Source: Actinoplanes sp. SE50/110 (GTDB lineage Bacteria; Actinomycetota; Actinomycetes; Mycobacteriales; Micromonosporaceae). Taken from it: 64,000 bases of DNA. This document shows positions 44,265 to 52,109 of this stretch, piece after piece. The first letter of the stretch is position 1. Every line of letters starts with the position of its first letter. The stretch lies in the NCBI RefSeq assembly GCF_900119315.1, contig NZ_LT827010.1, forward strand, positions 2,575,001 to 2,639,000. The letters run 5' to 3'. Both the position numbers and the translations under genes were made by a program. A model generated the notes under the pieces. That model was not told the DNA's origin. It saw only the letters and a program-made list of their open reading frames with translations, and made no database searches.

Positions 44265-45572
44265 ATGACACTCACCCGACGTGGGCTGCTCACCGGCGCC
44301 CTCGCGACGACCACTTCCGTCGCCCTGGCCGCCTGTGGCGGCGGTGGTTCGTCCGACGACGGTGCCGACGCCAAGACCCTCACCCTCTGGCACTACGAAG
44401 GCCCGACCAGCGCGATGGGCATCGCCTGGAACAGGGCGATCGAGATCTTCAAACAGAAGCACCCGGGCGTCGAGGTGAAGTTCGAGGAGAAGAGCTTCGA
44501 GCAGATCCAGCAGAACGCCCAGATGATCCTCAACTCGGACAGCGCGCCGGACATCCTGGAGTACAACAAGGGCAACGCCACCGCCGGCCTGCTCGCCAAG
44601 CAGGGCCTGCTGACCGACCTGACCGACGAGGCGACCAGGCGCGGCTGGGACAAAAAGCTCAGCGCCAGCCTGCAGACCACCGCCAAGTACACCGACCAGG
44701 GCATCATGGGCAGCGGCAAGTTCTTCGGCGTGCCCAACTACGGCGAGTACGTCATGGTCTATTACAACAAGGCACTGTTCGACAAATTCAAGATCGCGGT
44801 GCCCACCACCCTGGACCAGTTCACCGCGGCGATGGACACCTTCGTCAAGAACAGGGTCACCCCGCTCGCGGTCGGCGGCGCCGAGTACCCGGCCCAGCAG
44901 ATCTTCTACGAGCTCGCGCTCGCCAAGGCCGACCGGGCCTTCGTCGACGACTACCAGCTGTACAAGAACAAGGTGGACTTCAACGGGCCGGTGCTCAGCT
45001 ACGGCGCGCAGACCTTCGCCGACTGGGTGTCCAAGGGCTACCTCGCCAAGGACGCGGCCGGGATCAAGGCCGAGGACATGGGCGTCTCCTGGGAGCAGGG
45101 CAGGTTCCCGATCCTGATCAGCGGCTCCTGGTGGTACGGCCGGTTCGCCAAAGAGGTGAAGAACTTCGACTGGGGCACCTTCCTGTTCCCCGGCAACACG
45201 CTGCACCCCGGCTCCAGCGGCAACCTGTGGGTCGTCCCGGCGAAGAGCAGGGCCAAGAGCCTGGCGTACGACTTCATCGACATCACCATGTCGCCCGAGA
45301 TCCAGAACCTGCTGGGCAACAGCGGCGGCGTGCCGGTGGCGGCCGACCCGGCGGCGATCACCGATCCGAGGAACAAGGAGCTGATCGAGAACTTCACCAG
45401 GCTCACCACCTCGGACGCTCTGGCGTTCTACCCGGACTGGCCGGCCCCCGGCTACTACGACGTCATGGTCGCCGGCGTGCAGGGGCTGATCAACGGCTCC
45501 AAGACCCCGAAGGCGTTCCTCGACGAGGTCGCCAAGCCGTACCACGAGAACCTGGCCGACCTCGGCAAGTGA
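44265..45572 (+). CDS. Sugar ABC transporter, substrate-binding lipoprotein
   Basis: A 435-residue CUT1-type solute-binding protein. A twin-Arg-like start (TRRGLLTGALATTTSVALAA) leads to a lipobox with Cys24. TLTLWHYEGPTSAMGIAWNR opens the mature domain. Aromatic residues such as SGSWWYG suit oligosaccharide binding. ATG at 44265 with GGGAGG 7 nt upstream. First gene of an operon with two permeases and a GH31 enzyme. No ATPase gene is present, as in many actinomycete sugar systems that share a MsiK-type ATPase. Confidence 0.93.
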   Translation: MTLTRRGLLTGALATTTSVALAACGGGGSSDDGADAKTLTLWHYEGPTSAMGIAWNRAIEIFKQKHPGVEVKFEEKSFEQIQQNAQMILNSDSAPDILEYNKGNATAGLLAKQGLLTDLTDEATRRGWDKKLSASLQTTAKYTDQGIMGSGKFFGVPNYGEYVMVYYNKALFDKFKIAVPTTLDQFTAAMDTFVKNRVTPLAVGGAEYPAQQIFYELALAKADRAFVDDYQLYKNKVDFNGPVLSYGAQTFADWVSKGYLAKDAAGIKAEDMGVSWEQGRFPILISGSWWYGRFAKEVKNFDWGTFLFPGNTLHPGSSGNLWVVPAKSRAKSLAYDFIDITMSPEIQNLLGNSGGVPVAADPAAITDPRNKELIENFTRLTTSDALAFYPDWPAPGYYDVMVAGVQGLINGSKTPKAFLDEVAKPYHENLADLGK

Positions 45573-45629
45573 TGTCCGGTCGTGGATGGCCCGGACCGGG
45601 CCGCCCACGACGGAGAAAGGTTCCCGGTC

Positions 45630-46511
45630 GTGAAGAATCGCGGATACGCCGTCTATCTCCTGCCCGGACTCGTCGCCTCCACCGCGGTGATCGTCGTCCC
45701 GCTGGTGATGACGATCTACATCAGCTTCACCCGGTGGACCGGGATCGGCAGCCCCCGCTGGGTCGGCTTCGGCAACTACACCCGGCTCTTCGCCGACGCC
45801 AACTTCTGGGCCTCGTTCGGCCACATCGTCCTGCTGATCCTGGCGATGGCCGTGGTGCCGACCCTCCTCGGGTTGGTGCTGGCCGCGGTGCTGTTCGACT
45901 ACGTGGCCAAGAAGTTCAGCGACCGCTGGGCGTCGATCCTGCGCTCCGGCTACTACCTGCCGCAGGTGCTCCCGGTGGCGGTGACCGGCATCATCTGGGG
46001 CTGGATCCTGCACCCCGGTTACGGCGCGCTGAACCGGATCCTGGAGACGATCGGGCTGGGCTCGCTGTCCCGCAACTGGCTCGGCGATCCGAAGTACGCC
46101 CTGTACAGCGTGATGGCGGTGATGATCTGGTGCCAGCTCGGCTACCCGATCGTCATGTTCATGTCCGGGCTGCAGCGCATCGACCCCGAGCTGTACGAGG
46201 CGGCCGACCTGGACGGCGCCTCCTGGTGGCAGCGGTTCCGGAGGATCACCATCGCGATGATCCGGCCCGAGCTGTACGTCGTACTGGTCACCACCACGAT
46301 CGCCTCGCTCAAGATCTTCGGGCAGATCTTCGTGCTGACCCGCGGTGGCCCCAGCAACGCGACGCTGGTCCCGTCGTACTTCGCCTACAAGAACTTCTTC
46401 GAGAAAGCCCAGGTCGGGTACGGGTCGGCGATCTCCACCGTGCTCACCGTCCTGATCGTGATCCTCGCGATCGTCTTCCTGCGCCTGCAGAACCGTGCCG
46501 AGCGGAGCTGA
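45630..46511 (+). CDS. Sugar ABC transporter permease (MalF-type)
   Basis: About 293 residues with six transmembrane helices. The EAA loop, EAADLDGASWWQRFRRI, contacts the ATPase. The GTG at 45630 is chosen as start because GGAGAAAGG lies upstream and the sequence then opens KNRGYAVYLLPGLV; an ATG 16 codons earlier lacks a ribosome site. It lies 57 nt after the binding-protein gene. Confidence 0.9.
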   Translation: MKNRGYAVYLLPGLVASTAVIVVPLVMTIYISFTRWTGIGSPRWVGFGNYTRLFADANFWASFGHIVLLILAMAVVPTLLGLVLAAVLFDYVAKKFSDRWASILRSGYYLPQVLPVAVTGIIWGWILHPGYGALNRILETIGLGSLSRNWLGDPKYALYSVMAVMIWCQLGYPIVMFMSGLQRIDPELYEAADLDGASWWQRFRRITIAMIRPELYVVLVTTTIASLKIFGQIFVLTRGGPSNATLVPSYFAYKNFFEKAQVGYGSAISTVLTVLIVILAIVFLRLQNRAERS

Positions 46512-46518
46512 ACCACCG

Positions 46519-47400
46519 ATGACCGTCACCGCCACGCGCGCACCGCGGACCCGCATCCCGGAACGTGTCCCGCTGCGCGGACGCCACCCGGGCCGCTTCC
46601 TGATCCTGACCCTGCTGCTCGTCCTGCTCCTGCTCGTCGTCGCACCGCTGCTGGTGATCGCGGTCAACGCGGTGAAGAGCCCGGCCGACTACGCCGCGCA
46701 CGGCCCGCTCGCGCTGCCGCACCACCTCTACCTCCAGGGCATCGTCGACTTCTGGAACCGGGTCGACTTCGGGCTCAAACTCTGGAACAGCTTCATCACC
46801 AGCCTGGTGGTGGCGGTCCTCGGCGTGATCCTGTCGGTGTTCAACGCGTACGCCCTGGGCATCGGCCGGATCCAGGGCCGGATCTGGTTCCTGGTCTTCT
46901 TCCTGATCGCCAACCTGCTGCCGCAGGAGGTGCTGGTCTACCCGCTGTACTACCTGTCGAAGCAGCTCGGCCTCTACGACAGCCTGTTCTCCATCGTCAT
47001 CATCTTCACCGTCATCCAGAGCGCCTTCGGCACGTACCTGCTCACCTCGGTCTACACCGAGTTCCCCAGGGAGTTGCTGGAGGCGGCGGCGATCGACGGC
47101 GCCGGGAAGTGGCGCGCGCTGTGGCGGGTGGTTGTCCCGGTCAGCCGGCCCACCCTCGCGGTGCTGTTCACGTTCTTCTTCATCTGGACGTGGAACGAGT
47201 TCTTCCTGCCGCTGATCTTCCTGATCTCCAACGACAACCAGACCGTCCCGGTGGCCCTCGGCGTGCTGCAGGGCGACCGGATGATGGACGCCACGACCAC
47301 CAGCGCGTCCGCGCTGATCGGCATCATCCCGGCGATGGTCTTCTTCCTGATCTTCCAGCGGACCCTCACGCGCGGCATCGCCGCCGGCGCCATCAAGTGA
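46519..47400 (+). CDS. Sugar ABC transporter permease (MalG-type)
   Basis: About 293 residues, six transmembrane helices, and the EAA loop LEAAAIDGAGKWRALWRVV. FIWTWNEFFLPLIF is typical of the MalG partner. ATG at 46519, 7 nt after the previous stop. With the MalF-type permease it forms the membrane channel of a CUT1 importer. Confidence 0.92.
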   Translation: MTVTATRAPRTRIPERVPLRGRHPGRFLILTLLLVLLLLVVAPLLVIAVNAVKSPADYAAHGPLALPHHLYLQGIVDFWNRVDFGLKLWNSFITSLVVAVLGVILSVFNAYALGIGRIQGRIWFLVFFLIANLLPQEVLVYPLYYLSKQLGLYDSLFSIVIIFTVIQSAFGTYLLTSVYTEFPRELLEAAAIDGAGKWRALWRVVVPVSRPTLAVLFTFFFIWTWNEFFLPLIFLISNDNQTVPVALGVLQGDRMMDATTTSASALIGIIPAMVFFLIFQRTLTRGIAAGAIK

Positions 47401-47425
47401 TCTTGAGAAAAAAGGACACCCACAC

Positions 47426-49675
47426 ATGAGGTTCACCGACGGCTACTGGCGTAAGCGCGACGGCCTCACCGTCGTGCACCCCGCTCACCTGCAGGACAGC
47501 GTTCCCGGGCCGGACTCGCTGACCGTCTACGCCGCCACCCGGCGGGTGCGCGACCGGGGCGACACCCTGGACGCGCCGCTGATCACGGTCACCCTGACCG
47601 CGCCGATGGACGACGTCATCCGGGTCACCGTCGAACACTTCCAGGGCGGTGTCGCCAAGGGTCCGGAGTTCACCATCGGCGGGCAGCCGGCCGACGTCAC
47701 GGTCACCGCGTCGACGTTCACCTCCGGGACGCTGACCGCCCGGGTCGACACCGGCGACGACTGGGGACTCGACTTCCTGGCCGGCGACCGGCGGATCACC
47801 GGCAGTGGCGGGAAGGGGATGGGCGTCGTCTCCGGGCCGGCCGGCGACTTCGTCCACGAGCAGCTGGACCTCGGGGTGGGGGAGGTCGTCTACGGCCTCG
47901 GCGAACGGTTCGGGCCCCTGGTCAAGAACGGTCAGAGCATCGACATCTGGAACGAGGACGGCGGCACCAGCAGCGAGCAGGCGTACAAGAACGTCCCGTT
48001 CTACCTGACCAGCGCCGGCTACGGGGTGCTCGTCGACCACCCGGGCAGGGTCTCCTTCGAGGTGGCCTCCGAGATGGTCACCCGCACCCAGTTCAGCGTC
48101 GCCGGGCAGCGCCTCTCCTACCTGATCATCAACGGTCCGACGCCGGCCGACGTGATCCGCCGGTACACCGCGCTGACCGGGCGGCCCGCGCTGCCCCCGG
48201 CCTGGTCCTTCGGGCTGTGGCTGACCACCTCGTTCACCACGTCGTACGACGAGGAGACGGTCAACAGGTTCGTCGACGGGATGGCCGACCGGGACCTGCC
48301 GCTGAGCGTGTTCCACTTCGACACGTTCTGGATGCGCGAGTTCAACTGGTGCGACTTCGAGTGGGACACCCGGATCTTCCCGGACCCGGCCGGCATGCTG
48401 AAACGACTGGCCGGCCGGGGGCTCAGGGTCTGCCTGTGGATCAACCCGTACATCGCCCAGCGATCCCCGCTGTTCGCCGAGGGCAAGGCCGGCGGCTACC
48501 TGGTGCGCACCACCGGCGGCGACGTCTGGCAGTGGGACCGCTGGCAGGCCGGCATGGCGCTGGTCGACTTCACCAACCCCGAGGCCCGGCAGTGGTACGC
48601 CGCGAAACTGCGCGCCCTCACCGAGATGGGCGTGGACGCGTTCAAGTCGGACTTCGGCGAGCGGATCCCGGTCGACGGCATCGCCTGGCACGACGGCTCC
48701 GACCCGGAACGTATGCACAACTACTACACGCAGCTGTACAACCGGGTGGTCTTCGACGTGCTGCGGGAAGCGCGCGGCGAGGGCGAGGCGGTGCTGTTCG
48801 CCCGCTCCGCCACGGTCGGCGGCCAGCAGTTCCCGGTCCACTGGGGCGGCGACAACACCGGCAACTTCGCCTCGATGGCGGAGAGCCTGCGCGGTGGCCT
48901 GTCCCTGATGTCGTCCGGTTTCGGCTTCTGGAGCCACGACATCGGCGGCTTTGAAGGCCTGCCCGACCCGGCCGTCTTCAAACGCTGGGTGGCGTTCGGC
49001 CTGCTGTCCTCGCACAGCCGGCTGCACGGCTCCAAGTCGTACCGCGTCCCGTGGAACTTCGACGAGGAATCCGTCGACGTGCTCCGCACCTTCACCCACC
49101 TCAAACACCGATTGATGCCGTACGTCTTCGGCGCCGCCCGCGAAGCACACCTGACCGGCCTGCCGGTGATGCGCCCGCTGTACCTGGCGTTCCCCGACGA
49201 CCCGGCCGTCGCCTACCTGGACCGGCAGTACCTGCTCGGCGGTGACCTGCTGGTCGCCCCGGTGTTCAGCGCCGCCGGCGACGTCCGCTACTACGTGCCC
49301 GCGGGCCGCTGGACCCACTACCTGACCGGCGAGATCGTCGAAGGACCCGGCTGGGTCCGCGAGACCCACGACTTCTTCAGCGTCCCCCTGCTGGTCCGCC
49401 CGGGCGCGGTGATCCCGGTCGGCGCCCGCCACGACCGCCCCGACTACGACTACCGCGACGGCGTCACGCTGCGCCTGTGTGAACCGCCGGCGGACCGGGT
49501 CGCGGTGGTCGTCCCCGGGCCGTCCGGCGCGGACACGGTGTTCACGGTCGCTCGCGAGGGCGACGAGATCCGGATCGGGCGCTCCGGCGACGCCTTGCCG
49601 TGGCGGGTCCAACTCGGTTCCGGCATCACCGAACTGCGGGCCGATCAGGACAGCTGCACCCTGGCCCTGGGTTAG
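47426..49675 (+). CDS. yicI: Glycoside hydrolase family 31 alpha-xylosidase
   Basis: A 749-residue GH31 enzyme without a signal peptide, so intracellular. The catalytic nucleophile is Asp409 in FKSDFGERIPVDG, a motif characteristic of YicI-type alpha-xylosidases rather than alpha-glucosidases. Other markers are VYGLGERFGPLVKNGQ, WMREFNWCDFEWD and WSHDIGGFEG. It should release xylose from the non-reducing end of imported xyloglucan fragments such as isoprimeverose. ATG at 47426 after AAAAGGACACCCACAC, 25 nt past the permease. Its 3' end overlaps the MFS remnant by 4 nt. Confidence 0.94.
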   Translation: MRFTDGYWRKRDGLTVVHPAHLQDSVPGPDSLTVYAATRRVRDRGDTLDAPLITVTLTAPMDDVIRVTVEHFQGGVAKGPEFTIGGQPADVTVTASTFTSGTLTARVDTGDDWGLDFLAGDRRITGSGGKGMGVVSGPAGDFVHEQLDLGVGEVVYGLGERFGPLVKNGQSIDIWNEDGGTSSEQAYKNVPFYLTSAGYGVLVDHPGRVSFEVASEMVTRTQFSVAGQRLSYLIINGPTPADVIRRYTALTGRPALPPAWSFGLWLTTSFTTSYDEETVNRFVDGMADRDLPLSVFHFDTFWMREFNWCDFEWDTRIFPDPAGMLKRLAGRGLRVCLWINPYIAQRSPLFAEGKAGGYLVRTTGGDVWQWDRWQAGMALVDFTNPEARQWYAAKLRALTEMGVDAFKSDFGERIPVDGIAWHDGSDPERMHNYYTQLYNRVVFDVLREARGEGEAVLFARSATVGGQQFPVHWGGDNTGNFASMAESLRGGLSLMSSGFGFWSHDIGGFEGLPDPAVFKRWVAFGLLSSHSRLHGSKSYRVPWNFDEESVDVLRTFTHLKHRLMPYVFGAAREAHLTGLPVMRPLYLAFPDDPAVAYLDRQYLLGGDLLVAPVFSAAGDVRYYVPAGRWTHYLTGEIVEGPGWVRETHDFFSVPLLVRPGAVIPVGARHDRPDYDYRDGVTLRLCEPPADRVAVVVPGPSGADTVFTVAREGDEIRIGRSGDALPWRVQLGSGITELRADQDSCTLALG

Positions 49676-50460
49676 TCGTTGCCGCGACGACCGGACCAGG
49701 GCCTGACCAGGGGGAGACAGGCGATCGTCGCCAGCCCGGCGGCGGCGATCGCCAAGCCCGGGGTGGTGAGCTGGGCGGCGGCGCCGAAGACCAGGGGGCC
49801 GAGCCCCTGCAGCGTCATCGCACCGGTGCTGAGGAGCGCGAACGACTGCCCGCGCGACTCGGCGGGCACCGCCTGGAGAAACGGTTGCTGCAGACCCACG
49901 CCGTAGGCGAAACCGAAGCCGGCGAGCACGAGCAGCGCAACGGACGCCGGGAAAGCGACGGCGCCGAGCGCGAGCAGCGGCGCACCCGTCAGCAGCATCA
50001 GAGGTGCGACCAGTCGTGGCCGGTGGGCGGGGCGGACGAGCCGGCCCATCACCAGCTCGCCGGCGAACATGCCGGCGGGCGACGCGGCCAGGAGCACACT
50101 GGCAGCCGCACCGGGAAAGCCTCGCCCGGAGGCGAAAGCCACCAGCAGGCCGTCGGTGCCCATCATGGACGCGGCCGGCAGCCACTGCGCGAGCAGCAGC
50201 CGCCGGACCGGTCCGTTGCTCAGCAGTGTGCCGGCACCGGTGAGGCTCGCCCGCACCGGCGAACCGGTCGACGCCGCGCCGGTCAGGTCCGGCAGCCCGA
50301 ATCGGACGGTCACGGCGGCGACCGCGTGGCAGCCGGCGCCGATCAGCAGCGCGTGGCGTGCGCCGATCGCCGCAACCGCGGCGCCGCCGAGGGCCAGACC
50401 GAGCAGTTGCGCGCCGGCCGATGCGGCGTTGAACAGCGAACGGCCCAGTGGCGCAGACCA
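49672..50460 (-). pseudogene. N-terminally truncated MFS transporter
   Basis: About 263 codons remain, starting within LGRSLFNAASAGAQLLGLAL, which corresponds to the middle of helix 5 of a normal 400-residue transporter. Everything up to the stop looks intact (later helices and GFGFAYGVGLQQPFLQAVPA). Upstream of about 50460 the sequence changes abruptly to a convertible match with an ArsR-type regulator on the other strand. No start codon or ribosome site fits, so the gene is probably dead. Confidence 0.75.
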
Positions 50461-51244
50461 TCGATCAAGATCTTTTACAGGTTCGCTCTCAGCCCCTTCC
50501 CGCCGTCCGCGAAGAGATCGACTGGTACTTGGCGCGCTGTCCGGACGCCACGTCGCCGGCACGTTCCATCCTGCTCGCCGGCGATGTGCTCGACCGCCTG
50601 GCGGACTTCCTCGCCCGCGCCTGGACGTGCTGCTGTCCGACGACTGGCCACGTCTGCGCGCCGTCTGCGAACGCGACGTCGTGCACCGTTCCGGCGAGTT
50701 GGGTCGTGCCGGGTGGACTGCCGCGCTCGCCGGTGTCTCGTCCCAGGTCCGCTGGCGCGAGGGCACGATCGAGGCGGCCGGCCGCTCGGGCGGCACGGTG
50801 TCGCTCGACGGCGAGAGCCTCCTGCTCGTGCCCTCGGTCACCATCTGGCCCGGCGTCGCCGTCTTCGCCGACGACCCCTGGCCCAAGGCGATCGTCCATC
50901 CCGCCCGCGGGAGCGCGACGCTCTTCGACCCCGCGCCGCCGGCCGCCTCGCTGGCAGCTCTGCTCGGCCGGTCACGGGCCCGGCTGATCACCGCTCTGGC
51001 GACGCCGACGAGCACGACACAACTGGCGCGGACTCTCGCGCTGGCACCGGGAGCCGTCGGCGATCACCTCGCGATACTGCTCGGCACCGGGCTCGTCGGC
51101 AAGGCCAGGTCGGGCCGTTCGGTGTTGTACTCCCGCACGCCTATGGGCGATGCGCTTCTGCACGGCGTGACAGCTGCCACCCCATCGGTCCCTGACGCAG
51201 CGGCTCACCGGGAGCGTAGACGGCCGCTGCCGGGGTCGCCTTGA
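50448..51244 (+). pseudogene. Broken ArsR-family (DUF5937-type) regulator
   Basis: The first frame reads QTIDQDLLQVRSQPLPAVRE and continues to RLADFLARAW. The match then moves to another frame with DVLLSDDWPRLRAVCERDVV. Restoring one G in the GCCTGGACGTG run near 50623 would rejoin the two. The C-terminal helix-turn-helix is intact (TSTTQLARTLALAPGAVGDH, then LAILLGTGLVGKARSGRSVL). The N-terminal region of the family is missing. The gene is therefore both 5'-truncated and frameshifted. Confidence 0.72.
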
Positions 51245-51310
51245 CCGGCTGGGCGGGGTGCGGAAAGATGGCGAAGTTACCGACGGGTAACATCAGCGAC
51301 AGGAGATGCC

Positions 51311-51976
51311 ATGCCCACGCTCGACCGTCAGGACGACGTCTTCATTCTCGACCTCGGTGACTCGGAGAACCGGTTCCACCCCGACTGGCTCGCGGCGGTC
51401 GGTGCCGCCCTCGACGAGGTGGAGAAGGCGGACACGCCGAAGGCGCTGGTCACCACGGCGTCCGGGAAGTTCTACTCGAACGGGCTGGACCTGGAGTGGC
51501 TCGGCACGCACGGGGACGATTTCGCGCAGTATGCCCAGGACGTACAGAATCTGCTCGCCCGGTTTCTCGCTCTTCCGCTGCCGACCGTGGCGGCGATCCA
51601 GGGGCATGCGTTCGCGGCCGGGGCGATGCTGACGCTGACGCACGACTTCCGGGTGATGCGGGCCGACCGCGGGTTCTGGTGCCTGCCCGAGGTGAACATC
51701 AGCATCCCGTTCACGCCGGGCATGTCGGCGCTCATCCAGGGACGGCTGGCACCGCAGGTGGCCCACGAGGCGATGACCGCCGGCCGGCGCTACGGCGGGA
51801 CCGACGCGCGGGCCGCGGCGATCGTCGACCAGGCGGTGGAGGCGGAAGCGGTGCTGCCGACCGCGGTGCGGCTCGCCGCGACGCTGGCCCCGAACGCGGG
51901 GGACACGCTCGGCACGATCAAGACCCGGATGTACGCGACCGCGCTGACCGCGTTGCGGGAGCGGGTCACCCGGTAG
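51311..51976 (+). CDS. Enoyl-CoA hydratase/isomerase family protein
   Basis: A 221-residue crotonase-fold protein, shorter than the usual 260. The oxyanion-hole segments are LVTTASGKFYSNGLDLEWLG and AAIQGHAFAAGAMLTLTHDF. The usual hydratase Glu positions are not conserved: LPEVNISIPFTPGMSALIQG resembles the delta3-delta2 enoyl-CoA isomerase group. ATG at 51311 after GACAGGAGATGCC. The function is probably in fatty-acid or related acyl-CoA metabolism. Confidence 0.88.
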   Translation: MPTLDRQDDVFILDLGDSENRFHPDWLAAVGAALDEVEKADTPKALVTTASGKFYSNGLDLEWLGTHGDDFAQYAQDVQNLLARFLALPLPTVAAIQGHAFAAGAMLTLTHDFRVMRADRGFWCLPEVNISIPFTPGMSALIQGRLAPQVAHEAMTAGRRYGGTDARAAAIVDQAVEAEAVLPTAVRLAATLAPNAGDTLGTIKTRMYATALTALRERVTR

Positions 51977-52040
51977 TTCACGTCGACGACCCGGAATGTC
52001 GTCTGATCCCGGGGGTATCGTCCCGCTCGAAGGGGCCGAA

Positions 52041-52061
52041 GGACCCTGCCCGGCAGGGTCC
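52041..52061. promoter_or_regulatory. Perfect inverted repeat before the phosphoketolase gene
   Basis: GGACCCTGCC and GGCAGGGTCC form a perfect 10-bp inverted repeat with a 1-nt centre, about 49 nt before the chosen start. It may be an operator for a dimeric regulator or a leader hairpin. Confidence 0.5.
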
Positions 52062-52109
52062 TGGCCGAGAAGAGTGAGCATCGACGAAGCCTTCCGGGAA
52101 GGAAAGATC

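Noticed and set aside
43071..46667. A 1198-codon minus-strand frame opposite the LacI and ABC genes
   Set aside because: The opposite strand carries four recognisable genes with ribosome sites; the frame has no family motif.
50462..50476. GATCAAGATCTTTT at the MFS/ArsR junction as a further copy of the dispersed element
   Set aside because: Only the short GATCAAG word is shared; none of the 42-bp core is present.
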